Shown in pieces: positions 1-5,157 of a stretch of 5,157 nt of DNA. The notes under the pieces were generated by a model. That model saw only the letters and a list, made by a program, of their open reading frames with translations, ran no database searches and was not told the DNA's origin. The position numbers were made by a program, and so were the translations under genes. Numbering within the stretch: position 1 is the stretch's first letter; the number at the start of each line of letters is the position of its first letter. Source of the stretch: Flavobacteriales bacterium (lineage in GTDB: Bacteria; Bacteroidota; Bacteroidia; Flavobacteriales_F; PHOS-HE28); assembly GCA_020437875.1 (NCBI GenBank), contig JAGQVR010000201.1, positions 1 through 5,157 on the forward strand. Direction: 5' to 3'.

Positions 1-651
1 CAATGGGCCTGGCAAAGGCGATCCACCCGGATGCTGGCCCTGTGCTTCTCCGTGGGGTGCATCCTGCTCAACCTTTTCCAGACCTGGCAATGGTCGGCTG
101 GGATCCTCAGCAAGGAGCGCATGACGAAGGCGTATTACAAGGCGGTCTTCGCGCGGACGAAGATCCCCACCGATGTGGATCGCTTGTTGCTTGTCGAGCG
201 GCCGCTCGGGCACGATGAACTGTTGGTCGAAGAAGACCGCTACCGTGTATCCGAACGCTACCTCGCCACCTACGACGAGCAACCGGACAGCGTATTCACC
301 CTGGACGCGGAGCACCCGTTCACACCGGCCTACGAAAGCACGTTCGCCGACCTCACGGCCAAGGACCATGCGTGGTTGCGGGTGAGCGGGCGTTTCTTCA
401 TTGGAGACGATCAAGCCGCTGCACCCACCGTGGTGATCCACTTTGAACATGAAGGTGGCCTGTACAAGTACATGGCCCGGGACTGGATCGTACCGGACAG
501 CGCGCGCAACACGTGGACACCTTTCAGCGTGGACTACATCACACCGGAAGTGCGCTCACGCGAGGACAAGGTGAAGGCATATCTGTGGTACCGGTCTGGT
601 GCGAGCGCGCGTGTGGATGACCTGCGTGTACAGGTGTACGAGCCCAAGTAG
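1..651 (+). CDS. Polytopic membrane protein, C-terminal part (GT-C/GT39-like suspected), 5'-truncated
   Basis: Frame 1 is open from the first base to the TAG at 649-651, giving 216 residues with no start inside the window; the Met at base 31 lies inside a hydrophobic helix and is not a credible start. Residues about 11-28 (LALCFSVGCILLNLFQTW) form a final membrane helix. It is followed by a conserved-looking amphipathic segment, RMTKAYYKAVF. The remaining ~150 residues are soluble and rich in predicted beta strands, ending in VDDLRVQVYEPK, which resembles the last strand of a jelly-roll carbohydrate-binding-like sandwich. From memory of the family, Bacteroidota membrane proteins annotated as hypothetical or GT39-like end in a helix followed by QTWQ...RMTKxxYxxVF and then such a domain, so I infer a multi-helix envelope enzyme whose catalytic part lies upstream. 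The reading frame is very secure; the enzymatic role is a guess from the C-terminus alone. It converges on the next gene with one base between the stops. Confidence 0.85.
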   Translation, partial: QWAWQRRSTRMLALCFSVGCILLNLFQTWQWSAGILSKERMTKAYYKAVFARTKIPTDVDRLLLVERPLGHDELLVEEDRYRVSERYLATYDEQPDSVFTLDAEHPFTPAYESTFADLTAKDHAWLRVSGRFFIGDDQAAAPTVVIHFEHEGGLYKYMARDWIVPDSARNTWTPFSVDYITPEVRSREDKVKAYLWYRSGASARVDDLRVQVYEPK

Positions 652-652
652 G

Positions 653-2119
653 TCAAGGCGTGATGTGCGTCGCCTTGTAACCGTCATCGATCGGTTCGAC
701 CACCACGCCGCGTGAAAGACCGTGCTTTTTCAGCGTCACGCGCGCCGCATCCTCGTCCGCCACACCAAGCACATTGCGATGCGCGTACCAGGTTACCTGA
801 GGATCGGTGATGATCCCCACCCCGAAGACCAGTTCATCCGGAGCAGCGTTCTCAGCGATGAACTGACCCAGTTCCAGTTCCATCTGATAGCGCCCTCCGT
901 CATGGCCAGGCAATGGATTCGTCCGGTAGAAATAAGCCATACCGGCCAGACAGGTCAACGTGAGCATCGCCCATCGCCATCGACGCTGCAGTCCCGCAAG
1001 GCCCACACCGGCCAGGCCACATAGCACGGGTGCCGCCTTCAGGGCCACGAAATCGTGCTCGGCGTACTGAAGCAATAGGACGTGGTCCAGCAGCACCGGT
1101 AGACCGGTGAGCGCCACGAAGAGTTCAAGGTGTGGCAGCGGGCGATCAGGACCATTCCCCCGGCGCCATCGGACCATGAGCAGGATCAGCAGCAAAATGA
1201 TCAAGGGCAGGTAGCTGATGCGGTAGTTCACCATGACCTGCTGCAGGAGCGAGGGCAGGTCGATACCAGCGCCGAAGGATCCACGCACCGCGAACCGGGA
1301 CTGGAAATGGGCGAACAGGGCACCGACATCGATCACTTGCAGATAGCGCCAGGCCGTGAGCCCGAAGGCAGCTGCGAACGCCAGCGTCGCTCCTCCGATG
1401 ATCGGAAGGATCGGCACCTGGCGACCCATACGCCAACGCAGGAAGGCCACGAGAACAACGGTGGTCAGCGCGAAGACACCGAGCCAGCTGGTGTAGAGGG
1501 TCAGGAACAAGGTGATGATGAAGCCCGCCCATGCCCCCGCCGAAGGACGTGCTTCGGCACGCAGGACCCGCTGGGCGAAGACGAGCTGCCAGACCCAGGG
1601 CACCTGCACGAACATGTCGCTCATGTAGGCGTTGCCGTGGAACCAGAGCGTGGCGGGCGTGAAGAGGTAGAGGACGCTTGCGAACAGCGGTGCCTTTGGC
1701 GGCTCCGGACCCGCTGCGAGCCTCACGGCGTGGTACAGACCGATCGCGGTGAGCAGGTGGAAGAACATGTTCATCCATTGCAGACCGGCTGCGTTCGGTG
1801 CGGTGTTGGTGAGCACGAAGAGCACGTAGGGCAGGTCGTAAGCCAGAGGTGGATGGGAGAAATAGTAGAGCCCTGCGGCGCGCTCGTTGCGGCGTTCGGG
1901 GTCCGCTGGGTATAGCGCCTCCCCCTCCCGTATCCAGCCACCCGAGGGCATGCCATGATGGGTGGCGAAGCCATCCTCCCACCAGTTGGTGAGCGCAACA
2001 AGGGTGAAGGCGGTGCAATACTCGTGGTGCGCGGAGAGGGGCCGATCCACCAGGGGCCAGCGCACGACCAGGCTGATCGCGAAGGCGATGAGCAGGGCAG
2101 GCAGGTCGCGGCGCGGCAT
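653..2119 (-). CDS. Polytopic membrane protein, GT-C-fold glycosyltransferase-like (GT39/PMT_2-like)
   Basis: The frame can extend upstream to a GTG at 2257, but I prefer the ATG at 2119-2117. It gives 488 residues, starts MPRRDLPALLIAF right before the first helix, and avoids a basic low-complexity extension lying inside the opposite gene. About 8-10 hydrophobic helices follow. The first extracytoplasmic loop has HHEY (residues 31-34) after helix 1, where GT-C enzymes keep their acidic catalytic residue; Glu33 is the candidate. A second motif, YYFSHPPLAYDLPY (85-98), matches the HPP-type motif of lipid-linked-sugar glycosyltransferases of the GT39/ArnT/PMT_2 kind. AEHDFVALK (353-361) lies in a later loop. 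The last ~80 residues, after about 402, are a soluble domain facing the periplasm. Expected role: transfer of a sugar from a polyprenyl-phosphate donor to an envelope acceptor; donor and acceptor are unknown. No Shine-Dalgarno is visible, which is normal in Bacteroidota. Its promoter was not identified. The CDS is sure, the fold likely, and the substrate undetermined. Confidence 0.87.
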   Translation of the reverse strand: MPRRDLPALLIAFAISLVVRWPLVDRPLSAHHEYCTAFTLVALTNWWEDGFATHHGMPSGGWIREGEALYPADPERRNERAAGLYYFSHPPLAYDLPYVLFVLTNTAPNAAGLQWMNMFFHLLTAIGLYHAVRLAAGPEPPKAPLFASVLYLFTPATLWFHGNAYMSDMFVQVPWVWQLVFAQRVLRAEARPSAGAWAGFIITLFLTLYTSWLGVFALTTVVLVAFLRWRMGRQVPILPIIGGATLAFAAAFGLTAWRYLQVIDVGALFAHFQSRFAVRGSFGAGIDLPSLLQQVMVNYRISYLPLIILLLILLMVRWRRGNGPDRPLPHLELFVALTGLPVLLDHVLLLQYAEHDFVALKAAPVLCGLAGVGLAGLQRRWRWAMLTLTCLAGMAYFYRTNPLPGHDGGRYQMELELGQFIAENAAPDELVFGVGIITDPQVTWYAHRNVLGVADEDAARVTLKKHGLSRGVVVEPIDDGYKATHITP

Positions 2120-2149
2120 CGGACGAACATACAGCGCCACGGCCGCCTT

Positions 2150-2157
2150 TAGCTTTG
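2150..2157 (+). promoter_or_regulatory. Candidate Bacteroidota -7 promoter element TAGCTTTG
   Basis: TAGCTTTG is an exact match to TAnnTTTG, the -7 consensus of the Bacteroidota primary sigma factor. It lies in the divergent gap before the TMTC-like gene. No TTG was found at the usual -33 distance, which weakens the call. If active, transcription would begin around 2162-2165, almost at the ATG at 2166 and about 38 bases before the ATG at 2202. That favours the second start, or else a leaderless message. Confidence 0.35.
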
Positions 2158-2165
2158 GCTGATCG

Positions 2166-3560
2166 ATGGGCAGCGCAGGTGCACGTGATGGATGGTGGTG
2201 GATGGTCGCCTTCCTCGGCGCATCCTTCCTCTTCTTCTGGTCCACCCTTGCCTTCACGCCGTTCAGCGATGATCATTCCGCCCTCTGGAATTCCGGTGTG
2301 CGCGGCATCCCCTGGCGCAATGGCTTCTTCCGGCCGCTGAGCGACGCTACGTTCCGGCTCGGGGATCTCCTCTGGGGAACATCGGTGGCAGGCCATCGCG
2401 CCATCAACCTCGTCATCCATGGCACGAACGCCTTTCTCCTGTTCGCGCTGATGGAGCGATGGGCAGGGCGGCGCACCGCGCTGTCGTCCTCCGTCCTGTT
2501 CCTCCTCTACCCCTTCCACCAGGAATCGATCGTTTGGTTGGTGGGTCGTGAATCAGCTCTGGGGACGAGCGCGGTCCTCCTCGGACTGGTGATCATCGGT
2601 AGCGGTCCGTGGAACAGCCTACGCGCGATCATGGTCGCATCGACCCTGTTGTTGGGCACCTTGTGTTATGAAAGCGCACTGCTCCTGATCCCGATGGCCT
2701 TGTTGGTCGCCTGGTCGGGAGTGGTGCCCAGTTGGCCAACGTGGCGGCAGCTCCTTCCGCCCCTGCTGCTTCCAGCGATGGGCTACCTCGCGTTCCGCAC
2801 GAATAGTACCGGATCCCTGATCGGCGGATACTTCAAGGAGCTTGTCCTCGGTGATGATGGACCGAGCTTCACCGTTCTGCCCAAAGTGCTCGGTCGCCTC
2901 TTCCTTCCTCCGGAACCTGATAACGAGGTACAGCTCGTAAGGGGCGCATTCCTGTTGATCCTGCTGACCGTCGTAGCCCTCGTGCATCGGCGCTTTGGAT
3001 CCGCGTTGAGCAGAAGGTCGCTCACCTTGCTCGGCCTCTTGCTGCTGGTGGCATGCTCTGTCGCCTTTCTCGCCGGCGTTAGCACGGTCACCAGCGAGAG
3101 CGATCGTTTCCTCCACCTGCCATCCGCCATCCTGTGCGCCATGGTCGGTTCGATGTTGGCGACGATCCAGCGACCGGTGTCGCGCTGGTTGTTGTTCGGC
3201 GCGCTCTGCGCACTCAGCTACTGGCAAACCCGCCTGAACCACGCCAACTGGATGGTCGCTTCACGGAAGACCCATCAATGCGTGGAACAGCTTCCGCCGA
3301 TCCCGGCGGATGGGATGTTGTGGGTGAGCGGTCTTCCGGATTCACACGACGGCGCCTACATCTTCCGGAATGGATTCCCCGAGGCGGTGGACTTGGCATG
3401 CGGTTCCGGTGACCGGGTCATCGTCGTTCCGGACCCTGGCCAGAGAGCTTCGGTGCTTGCGAACGGACTTGTCTTCCGCGGTGAGCAACGCTGGTGGAGC
3501 GAGGCGGATCGCTGGTTCCACTGGAACGGCTCGTCCTACCGCGCGGTCGAGGTGCCGTAG
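2166..3560 (+). CDS. TMTC/DUF1736-like GT-C membrane glycosyltransferase without TPR repeats
   Basis: This is a polytopic protein of 464 residues from the ATG at 2166, or 452 from the in-frame ATG at 2202 (Met13), which sits directly before helix 1. It shows the ordered motifs of the TMTC/DUF1736 O-mannosyltransferase-like family. These are an acidic pair in the first loop (FSDDHSALW, 33-41, Asp35/Asp36 as candidate catalytic residues), FRPLSDATF (55-63), HRAINLVIHGTNAFLL (77-92), YPFHQESIVWLVGRESAL (115-132), CYESALLLIPMALL (167-180) and ESDRFLHLPSAILC (311-324). Family members usually carry C-terminal TPRs. Here the last helix (about 340-353) is followed by ~105 soluble residues containing LWVSGLPDSHDGAYIFRNGF (385-404), with no TPR. 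The predicted role is sugar transfer from a polyprenyl-linked donor on the outer face of the inner membrane; the acceptor is unknown. The gene diverges from the GT-C gene upstream and is followed after 22 bases by a secreted protein gene, so the two may be co-transcribed. Family assignment is by motif reading only. Confidence 0.88.
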   Translation: MGSAGARDGWWWMVAFLGASFLFFWSTLAFTPFSDDHSALWNSGVRGIPWRNGFFRPLSDATFRLGDLLWGTSVAGHRAINLVIHGTNAFLLFALMERWAGRRTALSSSVLFLLYPFHQESIVWLVGRESALGTSAVLLGLVIIGSGPWNSLRAIMVASTLLLGTLCYESALLLIPMALLVAWSGVVPSWPTWRQLLPPLLLPAMGYLAFRTNSTGSLIGGYFKELVLGDDGPSFTVLPKVLGRLFLPPEPDNEVQLVRGAFLLILLTVVALVHRRFGSALSRRSLTLLGLLLLVACSVAFLAGVSTVTSESDRFLHLPSAILCAMVGSMLATIQRPVSRWLLFGALCALSYWQTRLNHANWMVASRKTHQCVEQLPPIPADGMLWVSGLPDSHDGAYIFRNGFPEAVDLACGSGDRVIVVPDPGQRASVLANGLVFRGEQRWWSEADRWFHWNGSSYRAVEVP

Positions 3561-3565
3561 CTTTA
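3558..3565 (+). promoter_or_regulatory. Weak TAnnTTTG-like element (TAGCTTTA) before the T9SS cargo gene
   Basis: TAGCTTTA differs by one base from the -7 consensus TAnnTTTG and overlaps the TAG stop codon of the TMTC-like gene, 17 bases ahead of the cargo gene's first ATG. No TTG is present at the -33 distance. It could give the cargo gene its own transcript, but read-through from the gene 22 bases upstream explains expression equally well. Confidence 0.18.
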
Positions 3566-3582
3566 CAGGGACCGTTCCCGCC

Positions 3583-4575
3583 ATGATGCGCTTGGTGATC
3601 ATACTCCACCTCCTATCGTTCGCCGCAGCGGCTGGTGCGCAGCCGGTCCTGAGTGATGACGATCTGCCCGTGGCCGGTACGATGTACGTCTACCACGATG
3701 TCCCCTACATGAAAGCCGGACCCGCCGGTGCATCCATGCGTTGGGACCAGACCGCCCTGCCGGCCGGGACATTGCTCCCCTATCAATGGACCACGAGTGA
3801 TGTGGCCCCCGGTGCGGGTGCGTTCCCGGAGCATGCATTGGTCCTTAACATTCCCGGTGAACCCGCTCTCTATTACGTGGAAACGGACAGCACCTTCCTC
3901 TGGACCGGCTCGTACAGCGACACGGCCATGCTGCGCTTCGACCCACCCCTTCGCGCCTTCAGCTTCCCGATCGGGATCGGCGATGCCTGGTCCGATTCGG
4001 GCATAGTGGCCGTGACCGGTTCGGGGCGGATCGCGATACGCGAAGTGGTGCATAGCGCCAAGGCCGATGCCTGGGGCACGCTCATCATGCCCTATGGACC
4101 CATACAGAACGTGCTGCGCGTACGTAGTGAGCTCGTCCTGCGTGATCCGAAGCACCCGGAGCTGCCTGGTCGTCGTGAAGTGCGCTATGAATGGTATTGC
4201 GATCAGACACCGATGCCCCTGCTCATGATCATCGAGCGTAGCGGTTGGTATCCACCGGACAGGATCCTGCGCTGGTTGGACGGCTCCTGGCAGGATGGTG
4301 AAACAAATCTCTTCCGCCCGATACGGCTGCGCGTATTCCCGGATCCCTGCGACGACGTGGCGACGATCGATCTGCCGGCCACACGCGCCGATCGCACGGT
4401 CCTTCAACTGGTGGATGGTACGGGCACGCCGGTGAAACAGTGGCTGGCCGAGTTCACCGGTCCCGAGACCCGGCGGCTCGTTCTCACCATGAGCGATGTC
4501 CCCTCCGGCCACTACACCCTGGCCTGGATCGGTACGAATGGTACGCTCGGCACCGTCCGTTTGGAGCGCCGTTGA
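3583..4575 (+). CDS. Secreted protein with type IX secretion (T9SS) C-terminal sorting domain, function unknown
   Basis: The protein has 330 residues from ATG 3583; a second ATG follows immediately at 3586. The frame is open upstream to 3370, but that extension overlaps the previous gene, whereas the ATG pair begins a clear signal peptide: MMR, hydrophobic LVIILHLLSFAAAA, and predicted cleavage after AGA at residue 19, leaving Gln20. The mature body (20-~240) is beta-rich. It contains DDLPVAGTMYVY (26-37), FSFPIGIGDAW (126-136), ADAWGTLIMPYGPIQNVLRV (161-180) and RYEWYCDQTPMPLL (201-214). The WGTL-hx-P-aromatic-G pattern recalls a recurrent but uncharacterised class of Flavobacteriales surface proteins. 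Residues ~245-330 form a T9SS type A sorting domain: RVFPDPCDDVATIDL (250-264) replaces the usual YPNP motif, followed by LQLVDGTGTPVKQW, LTMSDVPSGHYTL and a terminal basic strand TVRLERR. It should be exported by Sec, then passed over the outer membrane by T9SS and released or anchored. Two cysteines, Cys206 and Cys256, lie in the mature chain. No catalytic motif was recognised. Confidence 0.9.
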   Translation: MMRLVIILHLLSFAAAAGAQPVLSDDDLPVAGTMYVYHDVPYMKAGPAGASMRWDQTALPAGTLLPYQWTTSDVAPGAGAFPEHALVLNIPGEPALYYVETDSTFLWTGSYSDTAMLRFDPPLRAFSFPIGIGDAWSDSGIVAVTGSGRIAIREVVHSAKADAWGTLIMPYGPIQNVLRVRSELVLRDPKHPELPGRREVRYEWYCDQTPMPLLMIIERSGWYPPDRILRWLDGSWQDGETNLFRPIRLRVFPDPCDDVATIDLPATRADRTVLQLVDGTGTPVKQWLAEFTGPETRRLVLTMSDVPSGHYTLAWIGTNGTLGTVRLERR

Positions 4576-4606
4576 AAGCGCGTGATCGCGCCAGGTCGTA
4601 GCTTGG
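4572..4606 (+). promoter_or_regulatory. Candidate promoter before the STAS-like gene
   Basis: A TTG at 4572-4574 (overlapping the preceding stop codon) and TAGCTTGG at 4599-4606 resemble the -33 TTG and -7 TAnnTTTG boxes of Bacteroidota. The -7 box has one mismatch and the spacing is 24 bases, just beyond the usual 17-23. The distance from the -7 box to the ATG at 4632 (25 bases) suits a short leader. It is weak but well placed. Confidence 0.27.
4578..4591 (+). other. Short GC hairpin after the T9SS cargo gene
   Basis: GCGCG (4578-4582) and CGCGC (4587-4591) form a perfect five-base-pair stem with a TGAT loop, two bases after the stop codon at 4575. There is no T-run after it, so it does not look like a standard intrinsic terminator. 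It lies between the two boxes of the candidate promoter for the next gene. In GC-rich sequence such a short stem can arise by chance. Confidence 0.2.
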
Positions 4607-4631
4607 GGTGCCGGTCAACGCTCCTCCACCC

Positions 4632-5042
4632 ATGACCATTGAACCGAATTACCTCGAGACGCGGCTGGCCGTCGTTGAACAACACGCTCCGGACCTGGTC
4701 ATCATCCGGTACCACGAGCATCTCTCCTTCGATGTCGAAGGGATCGCCGAAGTGATCGCGGCATGCGAACGCCTGACCGGCGATAAGGACTTCGGCATGG
4801 TGACCATGCTGCCCGAGGAAGGAGAAATGGACCTGGATGCGATGCAGCAGGAGCATAGCACCGAAGGAATGAACGCGCGGGTGAGGGCCCATGCCCTGGT
4901 GGCATCGGAAGGCCTGTTCAGGAAACTGGCCGAGATCCACTACAACTACCATCCGCAACAGCACCAGGTCCGGATGTTCGGAACGGTGAAAGAAGCCGTG
5001 GATTGGGTGCGTGCCCGACTGGATGGACGCTCGGTGGCGTGA
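4632..5042 (+). CDS. Small STAS-like protein (DUF7793-type suspected)
   Basis: The protein has 136 residues from ATG 4632. A GTG at 4608 would add eight residues (a Pro-rich leader) and is less likely, because the ATG product starts just before the first conserved-looking segment. There is no signal peptide or membrane helix, so it is probably cytosolic. The predicted order is alternating beta and alpha: strand DLVIIRYHE (21-29), helix VEGIAEVIAACERLTG (35-50), strand FGMVTML (54-60), helix MDLDAMQQEH (66-75), strand AHALVAS (86-92), helix LFRKLAEIHYNYH (95-107), strand HQVRMFGT (111-118) and helix VKEAVDWVRARL (119-130). This layout, the DxxFGM segment and the closing F-x-T-x-x-E-A-x-x-W-V pattern resemble STAS-fold DUF7793 proteins of Bacteroidota, whose function is not established. 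It follows the T9SS cargo gene by 56 bases and may have its own promoter. The CDS is well supported; the family name is from memory of the pattern. Confidence 0.82.
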   Translation: MTIEPNYLETRLAVVEQHAPDLVIIRYHEHLSFDVEGIAEVIAACERLTGDKDFGMVTMLPEEGEMDLDAMQQEHSTEGMNARVRAHALVASEGLFRKLAEIHYNYHPQQHQVRMFGTVKEAVDWVRARLDGRSVA

Positions 5043-5113
5043 TCAACGCAGAGCGAACAGAGGCCGTGTTACCTCAGGGGGATCAGCTTCAATTTCAACC
5101 TGCACTGAACCGG
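5043..5113. other. Convergent intergenic spacer with no recognised element
   Basis: These 71 bases between the STAS-like gene and the convergent partial gene are less GC-rich than the surroundings (for example the stretch around 5088-5098). I looked for an inverted repeat with flanking T-runs that could act as a bidirectional terminator and found none of convincing length. Confidence 0.4.
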
Positions 5114-5157
5114 CTACGGATCGAGCCCCACGATCTTCCCGTCCTTCACCACCCACA
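5114..5157 (-). CDS. C-terminal end of a convergent gene, possibly amidohydrolase-like (partial)
   Basis: Read on the minus strand from the window edge, one frame gives 13 codons, WVVKDGKIVGLDP, ending in TAG (plus-strand CTA at 5114-5116). The V-V-K-D-G-K-I-V segment is the typical last beta strand of metal-dependent amidohydrolases (urease/dihydroorotase/imidazolonepropionase type), where it closes the small N-/C-terminal beta sandwich. The stretch is far too short for a firm assignment, and the same words occur in other enzymes. It lies 71 bases from the stop of the preceding plus-strand gene, a normal convergent spacing, and the wobble bases are GC-rich like the neighbouring genes. More than 95% of the gene lies beyond the window. 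Confidence 0.5.
   Translation of the reverse strand, partial: WVVKDGKIVGLDP

Noticed and set aside
1130..1915. A 261-codon plus-strand open frame antisense to the minus-strand GT-C-like gene
   Set aside because: The product is a low-complexity Glu/Gln/Arg/His/Gly-rich chain with no recognisable fold, as expected from the complement of a hydrophobic membrane-protein gene.
2124..2131. TATGTTCG on the minus strand as a -7 box for the minus-strand GT-C-like gene
   Set aside because: It has one mismatch to TAnnTTTG and lies only four bases before the ATG at 2119, so transcription would start inside the coding region.
2120..2257. A 46-residue N-terminal extension of the minus-strand GT-C-like protein from GTG 2257
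   Set aside because: The extension is basic and low in complexity, lies inside the start of the divergent gene, and precedes an ATG placed just before helix 1.
1146..2519. A 457-codon minus-strand open frame overlapping both GT-C-like genes
   Set aside because: Its translation is rich in Arg, Pro, Ala and Gly without domains or helices. It is shifted in frame against the membrane protein at 653-2119 and runs antisense to the TMTC-like gene. This is a by-product of high GC with few stop codons.
2619..3242. A 207-codon minus-strand open frame opposite the TMTC-like gene
   Set aside because: The Gln/Glu/Arg-rich translation is the mirror of membrane helices, and the plus-strand frame has ordered family motifs.
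3370..3582. A 71-residue N-terminal extension of the T9SS cargo protein
   Set aside because: It overlaps the end of the previous gene out of frame and would bury the signal peptide inside the protein.
3613..4512. A 299-codon minus-strand open frame opposite the T9SS cargo gene
   Set aside because: The plus strand carries a signal peptide, a beta-rich body and a sorting domain in one frame. The antisense product shows no domain or sensible N-terminus.
1..5157. CRISPR arrays, tRNA or rRNA genes, insertion-sequence ends, retron- or toxin-antitoxin-like units
   Set aside because: No regularly spaced direct repeats, tRNA-like cloverleaf sequence, terminal inverted repeats, reverse transcriptase or transposase motifs, or small paired genes were seen on either strand.

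Overview
The window most likely comes from a GC-rich member of the Bacteroidota, probably a Flavobacteriales-like lineage. The strongest evidence is a secreted protein at 3583-4575 that carries both a signal peptide and a C-terminal type IX secretion (T9SS) sorting domain, a system confined to this phylum. Supporting signs are the near absence of Shine-Dalgarno sequences, TAnnTTTG-like promoter elements, and a small STAS-like protein of a type I associate with Bacteroidota. Base composition looks clearly above 55% GC by eye, and this GC bias produces several long spurious antisense ORFs.

Layout. (1) 1-651 (+): the 3' part of a gene that begins before the window. It encodes the last membrane helix and the C-terminal beta-rich extracytoplasmic domain of a polytopic membrane protein. 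(2) 653-2119 (-): a complete polytopic membrane protein resembling a GT-C glycosyltransferase. It runs tail to tail with gene 1, with one base between the stop codons. (3) 2166 or 2202-3560 (+): a second GT-C-type protein, divergent from gene 2. It carries the motif set of TMTC/DUF1736-like O-mannosyltransferases but has no TPR repeats. (4) 3583-4575 (+): a T9SS cargo protein of unknown function, 22 bases after gene 3. (5) 4632-5042 (+): a small cytosolic alpha/beta protein, STAS/DUF7793-like. (6) 5114-5157 (-): the last 13 codons of a convergent gene that continues beyond the window.

How they may work together. Genes 2 and 3, and probably gene 1, look like integral membrane enzymes that would use lipid-linked sugars on the periplasmic face of the inner membrane. 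Gene 4 is exported through the same compartment to the cell surface. A link between surface glycan or protein glycosylation and the exported protein is possible but is inferred only from proximity. No RNA gene, mobile element, CRISPR array or strong intrinsic terminator was seen. Overall this looks like ordinary chromosomal sequence with little-characterised envelope genes, not a clearly new defence or mobile system.
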